Positions 1-7,698 of a stretch of DNA of 64,000 bases are shown in pieces. The DNA comes from an uncultured Christensenella sp. (GTDB taxonomy: Bacteria > Bacillota > Clostridia > Christensenellales > Pumilibacteraceae). The position numbers and the translations under genes are program-made. The notes beneath the pieces are model-generated. The model had not been told where the DNA came from, did no database searches, and was given only the letters and a program-made list of their open reading frames with translations. How positions within the stretch are numbered: the first letter of the stretch is position 1; the number at the start of each line of letters is the position of its first letter. The stretch lies in NCBI GenBank assembly GCA_949948895.1, contig CATLHE010000008.1, positions 1 to 64,000 on the forward strand, given 5' to 3'.

Positions 1-58
1 CGATAGGTCGATAGCCGATTATGCCAAGGGTATTTGGCACTTGAAAAAAGTCAAATAA

Positions 59-345
59 CCAACCAAATGTTGGACGACTGTCGTGTGTTTACGTAAGTGA
101 TTTGTTTTACGTAGCACCCGACCAAGCGCAGCTTGGATATATGTCGTGTGCCAACCAAATGTTGGACGATTGTCGTGTGTTTACGTAAGTGATTTGTTTT
201 ACGTAGCACCCGACCAAGCACAGCTTGGATATATGTCGTGTGCCAACCAAATGTTGGACGATTGTCGTGTGTTTACTGCGTCGTATGAATATAGTTACAC
301 CCGACCAAGCACAGAACACAGTGTTGTCGTGCAGGAGCTCCGACG
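59..345. repeat. 92-bp tandem repeat, two full units and a partial third
   Basis: Units start at 59, 151 and 243, giving an exact 92-bp period. The first two units are nearly identical; the third diverges after about 40 bp and ends near 345. Each unit carries two short stem-loops, CCAAC/GTTGG and CCAAGC/GCTTGG, each followed by the tag TGTCGTGTG. The same hairpin-plus-tag occurs many times elsewhere in the window, in both orientations and always between genes. I see no coding potential. No clear promoter for the following amylase gene can be separated from this repeat; just downstream, 342-355 forms another perfect hairpin (CGGTCG/CGACCG). Confidence 0.9.
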
Positions 346-448
346 GTCGAACGACCGCTCACCCGAATATAACGAGAAATATGTATCGATCCGCATTTTA
401 CGGCGCACAGCGTTGCGCTCGCAAAGACGCGGTCAAAAAGGAGAGGAT

Positions 449-2320
449 ATGAAAAAGCAAGTAACGTTTTTCCCTAATTGCAAAAAGTGCAAAACGCCCA
501 CGGGCGCGGCGACGGTCGACGAGCCGATAACGCTCACGCTTAAATTCACGCGGCCGCAAAACCCGTCCGACGTGTATCTTGTGCTCACCAAGGACGGCGA
601 GGATCCCGTGCGGTATGCGATGAACCTTGTCAAGGACGAGGACAACGAATACACGTACACGATAACCGTCAAGGTCACGACGGCGGGGCTGTATTTCTAT
701 CATTTCGATATCACCAACGAGGAGCAGGTTTATCGCGTAGGCAGCGACGTCGATCTTAACGCATTGCTCGGCAAGGGCGGGGATTGGCAGCTTACCGTTA
801 CTTCGGACGACGCGCAAAAGCCGACGGCGCTCGACGGCGGCGTTATGTACGAGATAATGCCCGACAGGTTCTTTATCGGCGGCGAGCGGTTAAAGACCAA
901 GCCGTACGGCGTTTATCGCGAGGACTGGGGCGGTATACCCGAGTTTCGCGCCGATGCGGACGGCAAGGTGCGCAACGAGGATTTCTTCGGCGGAAATATC
1001 AAGGGAATAATCAAAAAGCTTACATACCTCAAAAACCTCGGCGTTACGTGCATTTGCCTTACGCCCATATTCGAGGCGCATTCCAATCACAAGTACGACC
1101 CCGGCAACTATATGCGCGTGGACAGCGACTTCGGTACGGCGGACGATCTTAAAGACCTTATCAAGAAAGCGGCTAAGCGCGGGATCAGCGTTATTGTCGA
1201 CGGCGTGTTCTCGCATACCGGCGACGACAGTATTTACTTTAACAAGTACGGGAATTACGACGGCGCGGGCGCATACCGCTCGGTCAAGTCGCCGTACTAT
1301 TCTTGGTACAAGTTCAAAAACTACCCCGACGAATACGAGTGCAGGTATAATATCGATATCATGCCCGACACCGATTGCGATAACGCGATGTTCGGCGAGT
1401 TCGTCGCGGGCGCGGAAGGCGTTATAAGGACGTGGACGCGCTTGGGGCTGGGCGGCTGGCGGCTCGACGTGTGCGAGCAGCTTTCCGACGAGTTTATAGC
1501 GCGGTGCGTTGCGGCGGCTAAAAAGGAAAACCCCGATGCGGTCGTTTACGGCGAAGTGTTTATGGACGCGTCCAATATGGTAGTCGACGGCAACAGGCGT
1601 TGCTTTGTCGCGAACGGTAAGCTCGACTCGGTCACTAACTATCCGTTCAAAGAGGACATTCTCAATTTTGTGCGGTGCGGGGATTCCAACAGGCTCAATA
1701 ACACCGTCGGGTTTGTTGTGAATAATTATCCCGCGCATGCGGTCAACAGCCTCATGAACGTTCTGGGCAATCACGATACGGCGCGGCTTATGACAGTCTT
1801 GGGCGACAACGGCGCTATCGGTTGCCGCGAAGACAAGGCGTATGCAGAGGTCAAGAACAAAGAGCAGGCGGCGGAGCTTGTCAAGCTCGCGAGCGCGCTC
1901 CAATACACGCTGCCCGGCGTGCCGTGCGTGTACTACGGCGACGAGGTCGGTATGGAAGGGTTCGAGGATCCGTTCAACCGCAAGTGCTATCCTTGGGGCG
2001 GCGGCGATAAGCAGCTGCTGCGCTGGTATAAAAAACTCGGCGGCATAAGAAAAGCCGAGCGCGAAGTGTTCGCTCGCGGCAGGTATAAAGCTATCGATAC
2101 GGAAAGCGGCGTTATGTACTTTGCGAGAAAGACCGAGAAAGAAACGGTGTATGTAGTAGTCAATAACTCGGGCAGTGATTATACGCCCGCGACGGACGGC
2201 AAAGACTACACCGATCTGTTCACGTATAAGCCGTTCGGCGGCACGGTCAAGGACAAGGGGGTGGCTATTTTCAAAGCGACCGCCGAGACCGTATTCCCCG
2301 AAAAGCCCGCCAAAAAGTAA
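449..2320 (+). CDS. GH13 alpha-amylase / neopullulanase-like glucanase (cytoplasmic)
   Basis: A 623-residue glycoside hydrolase family 13 enzyme that should hydrolyse alpha-glucosidic bonds in maltodextrins, cyclodextrins or pullulan fragments. The start is set by an AAGGAG site just upstream of ATG 449. Residues about 1-110 form a beta-rich N-terminal domain like those of neopullulanases. The catalytic barrel shows all four family motifs: DGVFSH (region I), GGWRLDVCE with the nucleophile Asp (region II), VVYGEV with the acid Glu (region III) and LGNHDT (region IV). There is no signal peptide, so it acts inside the cell, probably on oligosaccharides imported after the secreted pullulanase at 54672 has acted. 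Substrate preference (neopullulanase, cyclomaltodextrinase or amylase) cannot be fixed from sequence alone. Confidence 0.9.
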   Translation: MKKQVTFFPNCKKCKTPTGAATVDEPITLTLKFTRPQNPSDVYLVLTKDGEDPVRYAMNLVKDEDNEYTYTITVKVTTAGLYFYHFDITNEEQVYRVGSDVDLNALLGKGGDWQLTVTSDDAQKPTALDGGVMYEIMPDRFFIGGERLKTKPYGVYREDWGGIPEFRADADGKVRNEDFFGGNIKGIIKKLTYLKNLGVTCICLTPIFEAHSNHKYDPGNYMRVDSDFGTADDLKDLIKKAAKRGISVIVDGVFSHTGDDSIYFNKYGNYDGAGAYRSVKSPYYSWYKFKNYPDEYECRYNIDIMPDTDCDNAMFGEFVAGAEGVIRTWTRLGLGGWRLDVCEQLSDEFIARCVAAAKKENPDAVVYGEVFMDASNMVVDGNRRCFVANGKLDSVTNYPFKEDILNFVRCGDSNRLNNTVGFVVNNYPAHAVNSLMNVLGNHDTARLMTVLGDNGAIGCREDKAYAEVKNKEQAAELVKLASALQYTLPGVPCVYYGDEVGMEGFEDPFNRKCYPWGGGDKQLLRWYKKLGGIRKAEREVFARGRYKAIDTESGVMYFARKTEKETVYVVVNNSGSDYTPATDGKDYTDLFTYKPFGGTVKDKGVAIFKATAETVFPEKPAKK

Positions 2321-2677
2321 CCAACAAGCCAAAGGCTTGGCGTCTGTCGTGTGTGTGCGTAAGTGATTTTTTTACGTTGCACCTGAATAATTACATGGCA
2401 TATTTAAGGACGGTTTTTGCCGTCCTTTTGTCATTCTGAGCGAAGCGAAGAATCTAGGCGATCCGCCGCAGAACGGCAACTCTCTACTAATCGTAACCCA
2501 TCCGTAGGGAGCGACGACCTCGGCGCTCCGCCAACCAAATGTTGGACGTCAGTCGTGTGTTTGCATTGCCGGAAGTATTGCGTAACACCCGAATAATTAC
2601 ATGGCATATTTAAGGACGGTTTTTGCCGTCCTTTTGTCATTCTGAGCGAAGCGAAGAATCTTTGGCGTAGCCGCAGA
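2321..2677. repeat. Interspersed stem-loop repeats, duplicated terminator block
   Basis: A block of about 70 bp, from GAATAATTACATGG through the terminator hairpin to the CATTCTGAGCGAAGCG palindrome, occurs at about 2383-2455 and again at about 2591-2660. Between the copies are the CCAAC/GTTGG hairpin with TGTCGTGTG-like tag and a segment ending in AGCGACGACCTCGGCGCTCC. No gene is seen; short open frames here are translations of repeat sequence. Confidence 0.8.
2406..2430 (+). terminator. Rho-independent terminator after the GH13 gene
   Basis: The 8-bp stem AAGGACGG/CCGTCCTT has a T-rich loop and runs into TTTTG, 86 bp after the stop codon. The same hairpin with its flanks is copied at 2612-2635 as part of a duplicated repeat block. 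Confidence 0.75.
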
Positions 2678-3329
2678 ACGATAACGCCAAATAAACTGAC
2701 AACCCATCATCACGTACTGCACTTATTCGGGTGCAATGCACAATTATCGACCGTGTCAACACACGACAGAAATCCAAGCTGTGCTTGGTCGGGTGTCACG
2801 CAATATCACAGAAATCGTCCACACACGACAAACGCCAAGCGTAAGGCTTGCGGGCTTACGCCCTAGATCCTTCGGCTTCGCCTCAGGATGACGGGTATCG
2901 ATAGCGGGATATTCGGCTTATTATCCGTCTTTGTTCCATGCGTTGCACTCGGTTTCTTGTCATTCCGAGCAACGCGAGGAATCTAGGCGACCCGCCGCAG
3001 AACGACAACGCCAAACTAATCGATACCCCATAAACACGCATTGCCCTTATTCGGGTGCAATGCACAATTATCGACTGTGTCAACACACGACAGAAATCCA
3101 AGCTGTGCTTGGTCGGGTGCAATGTAAAATAAATCACACGCGTAAACACACGACAGACGCCAAGCGTAAGGCTTGCGGGCTTACGCCCTAGATCCTTCGG
3201 ATTCGCCTCAGGATGACAGGTATCGATAGCGGGATATTCGGCTTATTATCCGTCTTTGTTCCATGCGTTGCACTCGGTTTCCTGTCATTCTGAGCAACGC
3301 GAGGAATCTAGGCGACCCGCCGCAGGAAT
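2678..3329. repeat. Direct tandem duplication of about 326 bp made of stem-loop modules
   Basis: Two consecutive copies, about 2678-3003 and 3004-3329, share order and sequence. Each contains an ATTCGGGTG module, the CACACGACAGA tag with CCAAGC/GCTTGG hairpin, the ATCCTTCGGCTTCGCCTCAGGAT palindromic module and the GAGCAACGCGAGGAATCT module. The offset between equivalent positions (2723 and 3049) is 326. Copies differ by scattered substitutions, so the duplication is not brand new. From 3330 to 3455 there is one more partial set of the same modules. No gene is seen. Confidence 0.8.
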
Positions 3330-3457
3330 GACGAATAAAACAAACTACACCTGCGTTAAACCAAGCTTTTATTCGGGTGCGGAGTCATTACATTGGTCAC
3401 GTCCACACACGACAAATATCCAAGTTGTGCTTGGCGTCAAACATTTGGTTTGGCTTG

Positions 3458-3486
3458 TTGATTTTTAAGGGGAAGCGTGGTATAAT
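3458..3486 (+). promoter_or_regulatory. Extended -10 promoter for the dGTPase-like gene
   Basis: TTGATT at 3458-3463, a 17-bp spacer, and TATAAT at 3481-3486 preceded by TGG, giving an extended -10. The expected start of transcription lies about 20 nt before ATG 3512. Confidence 0.7.
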
Positions 3487-3511
3487 TACCAAAAACCCGA
3501 CGGGAACAATC

Positions 3512-4714
3512 ATGAAACAACTGACCGATAAACAAATAAACGCAATAACAAAAAACAACGCGCGCGCGGAAGAGCTGCTATCCCCGTACGCCACGCGCGA
3601 AGCCGCGGCGGTCAGGCTGTTCGGTGAAACGCCACACGACCCAGTGCGCTCGCAGTTCGCCATCGATGCCGACAGAATAATCAACTGCAAGTTTTTCAAT
3701 CGCGGCGGCGACAAGACCCAAGTATTCTCGTTCTACAAGAACGACGACCTCACGCGCCGCTCGTCGCATGTTCAGCTCGTCTCGCGCATAGCGAGAAAGA
3801 TCGGCCGCGCGCTTCGGCTCAACCTCGACCTCATCGAAGCGATAGCGATAGGCCACGACATAGGCCATACCCCGTTCGGGCACGCAGGCGAGCGCATACT
3901 CGGCAAACTGTATTACGAGCATGCAGGCAAATATTTCAATCACAACGTGCACAGCGTAAGAGTCTTGGACTTTATCACGCGCGGCAACCTCACCGTGCAA
4001 ACGCTCGATGGCATCATCTGTCACTGCGGCGAGCGCGTCGATGAAAAATACGCGCCGCACCCGCTCCCGTCGCGCGACGAGTTCGTCAAAATGTACGAGG
4101 CATGCTATACCGACGCGGGCGCAGTCAAGCGCCTGAGATCGGGCACGCTCGAAGGCTGCGTAGTAAGACTGTGCGACCTTATTGCATACTTAGGCAAGGA
4201 CAGACAGGACGCGCTGTTCTCCGCAGGGCTTAATGTAGAGTTCGAAGACAGCGTTATCGGCAGCCGTAACCGCGATATTATAGAGAATGTGACGCAGGAC
4301 GTCATAGCCAACAGCCTAGACAAACCGTACCTGTCGCTCAGCCCCGACGTGTTCGAAGCCTTGGACAAATGCAAAACCGAAAACAACGAAAAAATCTACG
4401 CGCGCGAGGAAATACTGCGCTCGTACGAAACGGTGATAGCGCCGATGGCTGAAAGACTGTACGAAACGATCCGCTGCGATTTAATGTCCGAAAACACAAA
4501 CTCGATAGTGTATAAACACTACCTCGACGACCCGTACATCCATGACAATTACTTCGGCACGGATAACGAAGTCAAGTTCGATAAAACCCCCGACGACATA
4601 ACGGTAGACTTTATAGCGAGCATGACCGACGATTACTTTATCGACGCGTTTAAACACCTGTTCCCCGACGACCCGCTCAACGACAAAGTGCGCATAAAAG
4701 GATATTTCAATTAA
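3512..4714 (+). CDS. HD-domain deoxyguanosinetriphosphate triphosphohydrolase-like protein
   Basis: A 400-residue protein of the dGTPase family (metal-dependent HD hydrolases), which cleave dNTPs to deoxynucleosides and triphosphate and so control nucleotide pools. Seen near residues 40-140: the family N-terminal block with DADRIINCKFF and KTQVF, a His in RRSSHVQLVSRIAR, and the hallmark IGHDIGHTPFGHAGE with the HD pair. Length suits the shorter dGTPase-like branch rather than the about 500-residue E. coli enzyme. ATG 3512 has only a weak Shine-Dalgarno (GGGAAC) but fits the promoter at 3458-3486. It faces the minus-strand genes that follow, with a shared terminator between. The true substrate (dGTP or a mix of dNTPs) is not readable. 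Confidence 0.88.
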   Translation: MKQLTDKQINAITKNNARAEELLSPYATREAAAVRLFGETPHDPVRSQFAIDADRIINCKFFNRGGDKTQVFSFYKNDDLTRRSSHVQLVSRIARKIGRALRLNLDLIEAIAIGHDIGHTPFGHAGERILGKLYYEHAGKYFNHNVHSVRVLDFITRGNLTVQTLDGIICHCGERVDEKYAPHPLPSRDEFVKMYEACYTDAGAVKRLRSGTLEGCVVRLCDLIAYLGKDRQDALFSAGLNVEFEDSVIGSRNRDIIENVTQDVIANSLDKPYLSLSPDVFEALDKCKTENNEKIYAREEILRSYETVIAPMAERLYETIRCDLMSENTNSIVYKHYLDDPYIHDNYFGTDNEVKFDKTPDDITVDFIASMTDDYFIDAFKHLFPDDPLNDKVRIKGYFN

Positions 4715-4780
4715 AACTTTATAGAGAAATCATGGCGCAAAACGTATGAACTCGGTGACCTAGTAAAAAATGTAAAAACA

Positions 4781-4818
4781 AAACCCCGACGCGTGTTTCG
4801 GCTGTCGGGGCGTTTTTA
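4781..4818. terminator. Bidirectional terminator between convergent genes
   Basis: The stem CCCCGAC/GTCGGGG is followed on the plus strand by a run of Ts and on the minus strand by TTTTGTTTTT. It can therefore end both the dGTPase-like transcript and the minus-strand operon that ends at 4833. Confidence 0.75.
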
Positions 4819-4832
4819 ATATGGCATACACT

Positions 4833-5483
4833 TTAATCATTTGCGGCGGCGTCGATGCGCTCGGCGTTTTTAAGCGATATATGAGTTATGACCCGCGCCC
4901 AAGCCGCGGCGGCGGTGGCGGCAGCGGAAACGAACACGCCCGCGAGCCCGAACCCGTCGTAGCTTATCGCGACGAAAGATATCTCCATTCCGAAAAGCAC
5001 GGCGTTTATCAATACAAACAGTTCGGTGCCGAAATAAACAAAATACTTAAATCCGTTTCTGGGCGCGCGCTCTACGGGTATACGTTTTGCTATCGCGTAG
5101 CGCAGTTTGTTCATTATTATCACGTATATCGCCGTGCCCAGCATGAGGAACACCGCCCACATATATACGAACGCATACGACGGATAATGTTTCGTGGTGT
5201 ATTCGAGCCCGCCCTGAGGGAACAGCAAAACCACCATTTGAAGAAGTAACGCGATTATAGTCAAAAGAGAACGGTTGAACGCGTTTTTGGACAGCGTTTC
5301 ATCGTCCGTTTGCACATACCAATACGCGCCCGAAAGCTGTTTCTTGCTTTTGCGCGCGGGCGGCTGCTTTTTGGTCGGCGCTTGCGATTCTTCCGTCGCG
5401 TCCGCCGCTGTATTTTCCGAGGCTTCGGACGCGGGCGTGTTCTCGTCGAGCCTGTCGGTATCTTTTTCTGCGGGATCTATCAT
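4833..5483 (-). CDS. Hypothetical membrane protein, four predicted helices
   Basis: A 216-residue protein of unknown function. The first 50 residues are rich in Glu, Ala, Thr and Asp and then turn basic (PARKSKKQ), a typical disordered cytosolic N-terminus. Four hydrophobic segments follow, near residues 70-90, 103-125, 147-172 and 177-197. No family motif is recognised. Its start overlaps the stop of the upstream gene by 4 bp (ATGA arrangement), so the two are translationally coupled and belong to the minus-strand operon 7039-4833. Confidence 0.75.
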   Translation of the reverse strand: MIDPAEKDTDRLDENTPASEASENTAADATEESQAPTKKQPPARKSKKQLSGAYWYVQTDDETLSKNAFNRSLLTIIALLLQMVVLLFPQGGLEYTTKHYPSYAFVYMWAVFLMLGTAIYVIIMNKLRYAIAKRIPVERAPRNGFKYFVYFGTELFVLINAVLFGMEISFVAISYDGFGLAGVFVSAAATAAAAWARVITHISLKNAERIDAAAND

Positions 5484-5899
5484 TTAAGTAAAGAATGCCA
5501 ATAGGCGTACTGTTTGCGGTTGCCCGCGGCTTTATGGTACTCGGCGAGCGCGATACACGCAGACCTGACGCCGAGCTCGGCGAGGTCTTCGAGTTCGCGC
5601 ACGGCGGCGGTCTCGTTCGCTTCCATGGACATTATCGCGAGCTTGACCGAGCAGTCGAGTATGCCCGCTTTTGCGCCCGCTTTAAACTCGAGCGCGGCAA
5701 CGTCGTACTTGCCTTCCGCCAAATGCTTGTCGCCCATATATTCGAGCGCCGCGCCGTTGCCGAGCTGAGCGGCGAGCTCTATATATTTTTCCGCTTTCGC
5801 GGGATCGGTATGCATGATAGCGCGCGCATAATCGAACATCGCTTTCGGGTCGTCGAGTTCGGCGCGGGCGCGCAAATTTTCGAGTTCCTGTTCCGTCAT
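5480..5899 (-). CDS. Sel1-like/TPR-like repeat protein
   Basis: A 139-residue all-helical protein. Successive helices carry the A-x-x-x-Y-x-x-A and L-G-x-x-x-A-L pattern of Sel1-like repeats, for example AMFDYARAI, AEKYIELAAQLGNGAALEY and ACIALAEYHKAAGN. Such repeats form protein-binding solenoids, but the partner is not evident. It has no signal peptide or membrane segment. It lies 18 bp after the possible GalT-like gene and overlaps the following membrane-protein gene by 4 bp, so the three are very likely cotranscribed. Confidence 0.75.
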   Translation of the reverse strand: MTEQELENLRARAELDDPKAMFDYARAIMHTDPAKAEKYIELAAQLGNGAALEYMGDKHLAEGKYDVAALEFKAGAKAGILDCSVKLAIMSMEANETAAVRELEDLAELGVRSACIALAEYHKAAGNRKQYAYWHSLLK

Positions 5900-5917
5900 G
5901 TGAGCTCCGCGACCTAT

Positions 5918-7039
5918 CTATTCCGCGCCGCCGAGCAGTTCGACGGCTTTATCTTCGGTGGCGGAAGCGGCGGCGGCAAGCGCGGTCTTGTATTCCGCAA
6001 CGAGCGCGTCGGTGAGGACTGCGGCGGCTTTTGCGCCGTGCTTGACTCCGCCGATAGCGGAATATATCTTTTTGAACATGAAAAGGTCGGTGCTGAGCGC
6101 CGTGCCTTTTTCGAGCACGGAAATAAGCGAGGCGAGCTCGACGGTCTCGAATACGCCGCAAGCACCGAGCACGGGCTCGGGCGAGCTGACTTCGTCGGCG
6201 GCGATATCGCCCGCGAATATTACGTAAAACACATGCGAGCCGCTCTTATCGCGCGCGCATGCCGCGGTGCAAGCAAGCCCCGCGTCGGCGGCGCGCTTGA
6301 TAACGCCCGCCACTTCGCGCTCTACCGCGTTTTTGGCAATACCCGAAAACGCGAGCGCGGGAACGGGATAATCGAGAAGCCCGACTTTGACCGCGCCGTC
6401 CTTGAGCTGTTTCTTTATGGACGCATGCGCGGGCGCAATATCCGAGCAGCATGCGTAGTCGCCGCTAGAACCTATCTTTTTGGCTATCGCTCCGCCGTAA
6501 GCCGATACGAACGCGCCGAGCTTTGCCGCTATGTCGGCGGAAAATACGTCGTCGCATGCAAGCGTCGCTATGCGATTGCCGCTTACGCGCGGAGTGTACG
6601 GCGAAGCGCCGTTTGCGTCGAGCATGATCGGGCGCTGGCAAGCGTCAGCGTGTTTTTCGTAGTGAACGTAACCGTCCTTATTGCAAGCCGCGCTCGGAGA
6701 AACACATGCGGCAAGCCCGTAAAGCTCGTACAAAAAGTCGAACGCTTTTTGCGGGCTCCTGCCCATTTCGTCGGCAAACCAATAATCTATCATGTGCGGC
6801 GCGGGCATGAGCACGTCCATCACCGCGTCGAGCGCGACGTCGGGGTACGCCGCATTGAGTTCTTTGGCGAGCTCTTCGACGTTTTCATACTCGGGCGCGT
6901 CCGCGTCCGCCGCTCCCGGCTTGACTTTTAACAGCGCGCACAGTCTGTTGCGCGCATACGTTTCGTCCAATGCGTCGAGCATAAGGTTCTCGCGCGCGTA
7001 AGAAATAAGTTTGTCTATAATTTTATCGGTATTTTTCAT
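5918..7039 (-). CDS. Possible class II GalT-like protein, divergent and short
   Basis: A 373-residue protein. The start at 7039 is supported by GGAGG seven bases upstream; an upstream in-frame ATG at 7102 lies inside the promoter. Residues 1-40 (IIDKLISYARENLMLDALDETYARNRL) resemble the N-terminus of class II galactose-1-phosphate uridylyltransferases of Firmicutes, which begin with a similar helix and YxRNxLL motif. However, the usual KPEKDP-type signature is not seen and the protein is over 100 residues shorter than those enzymes, so activity is doubtful. It is the first gene of the operon that continues with the Sel1-like and membrane proteins. The assignment is tentative. Confidence 0.5.
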   Translation of the reverse strand: MKNTDKIIDKLISYARENLMLDALDETYARNRLCALLKVKPGAADADAPEYENVEELAKELNAAYPDVALDAVMDVLMPAPHMIDYWFADEMGRSPQKAFDFLYELYGLAACVSPSAACNKDGYVHYEKHADACQRPIMLDANGASPYTPRVSGNRIATLACDDVFSADIAAKLGAFVSAYGGAIAKKIGSSGDYACCSDIAPAHASIKKQLKDGAVKVGLLDYPVPALAFSGIAKNAVEREVAGVIKRAADAGLACTAACARDKSGSHVFYVIFAGDIAADEVSSPEPVLGACGVFETVELASLISVLEKGTALSTDLFMFKKIYSAIGGVKHGAKAAAVLTDALVAEYKTALAAAASATEDKAVELLGGAE

Positions 7040-7073
7040 CGTTGTCCTCCGATCGATCTTTTCGTTCGGTAAT

Positions 7074-7102
7074 AGAATAACACACCCGAACGTAAAACGC
7101 AA
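7074..7102 (-). promoter_or_regulatory. Promoter of the 7039-4833 operon
   Basis: Read on the minus strand: TTGCGT at 7102-7097, a 17-bp spacer and TATTCT at 7079-7074. The start codon at 7039 follows after a leader of about 28 nt that contains the GGAGG site. Confidence 0.5.
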
Positions 7103-7196
7103 GTTTTTAGCGCCCTTGCGTCTAATTTTAGAGGCGCGCGGCGAGCGTAAATAAATTGTAAAAAAACATAAAATTCCCCCAAAAAACAGGTTAATG

Positions 7197-7231
7197 TTGA
7201 CATACGTATGTCAAAGTTAAAAGTGTATAAT
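7197..7231 (+). promoter_or_regulatory. Palindromic operator and -10 box of Rhs locus 1
   Basis: The perfect 18-bp palindrome TTGACATACGTATGTCAA (7197-7214) is followed by TATAAT at 7226-7231. The palindrome contains TTGACA on each strand, but the forward TTGACA is 23 bp from the -10 box, too far for a plain sigma-70 promoter. The same palindrome, spacing and -10 occur at 16146-16180 before the second Rhs gene. A regulator that binds the palindrome, activator or repressor, is therefore likely. Confidence 0.75.
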
Positions 7232-7243
7232 GCATGCGAACAA

Positions 7244-7291
7244 AAAACTCCCGCGCCGTAAAGCCCGTCTGCGACGCAAGGGAGTTTTATT
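7244..7291 (+). terminator. Leader hairpin resembling a terminator or attenuator, Rhs locus 1
   Basis: Downstream of the -10 box, AAAACTCCC (7244-7252) pairs with GGGAGTTTT (7280-7288), extended by GCG/CGC. The sequence then runs TTTTATTG. This would end transcription about 60 nt after initiation unless read through. Rhs locus 2 has the same arrangement at 16193-16234. It could be an attenuator for the operon or could release a short RNA. Confidence 0.65.
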
Positions 7292-7319
7292 GTTCAAATA
7301 CATTTAAAAGGAGAAAAAA

Positions 7320-7685
7320 GTGTTTAACATGATAGAACAATTGATCGGCATTATCGCATGCGGCGCGGCGGCGCTATCGGCGATCGCCGGTCTTATCGCT
7401 TCACTCGCAAAGAGTGTCAAGAGCAAAAAGCTCGCTCGTATAGCGCAGGCGACCAACGAAATAGCCGAGCTCGTAATGGAAAAAGTCGTCGAGACGGAAC
7501 AGGCGTTTTCCAAATCGTCGCAGATATTAAAAGCCACGGGCGTGGATACGGGCGAGATGAAGAAAGAGCAGGTCATGAATTACATACAGACCATGTGCGC
7601 GGAAAGAAAAGTTCGCTTTGACGCGGACAAGTGGTCGGAACAGGTAGACGGACTCATAAAAGTAATGAACGCCAACAAGAGATAA
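7320..7685 (+). CDS. Small holin-like membrane protein (phage LLH holin type)
   Basis: A 121-residue protein that starts at GTG 7320, with AGGAG seven bases upstream. One hydrophobic segment covers residues about 5-30 (Gly/Ala/Ile-rich), followed by two amphipathic helices and a C-terminus (KKEQVMNYIQ, then a DADKWSEQVDGLIKVMN helix) that resembles the C-terminal half of LLH-family phage holins. Holins open the cytoplasmic membrane; in Clostridioides difficile the holin-like TcdE helps release large toxins. Here it is the first gene of the operon that encodes the Rhs toxin, which has no visible signal peptide. A release role is my inference. It could instead be an unrelated small membrane protein. 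Confidence 0.55.
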   Translation: MFNMIEQLIGIIACGAAALSAIAGLIASLAKSVKSKKLARIAQATNEIAELVMEKVVETEQAFSKSSQILKATGVDTGEMKKEQVMNYIQTMCAERKVRFDADKWSEQVDGLIKVMNANKR

Positions 7686-7698
7686 GGAGGGATCGATC

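Noticed and set aside
59..345. Possible CRISPR array
   Set aside because: Units are contiguous 92-bp tandem repeats without unique spacers and no cas genes are present.
890..2332. 480-residue open frame on the minus strand across the amylase gene
   Set aside because: It is the reverse of a GC-rich gene with strong codon bias, has no ribosome binding site and no recognised motif, and lies opposite four intact GH13 motifs.
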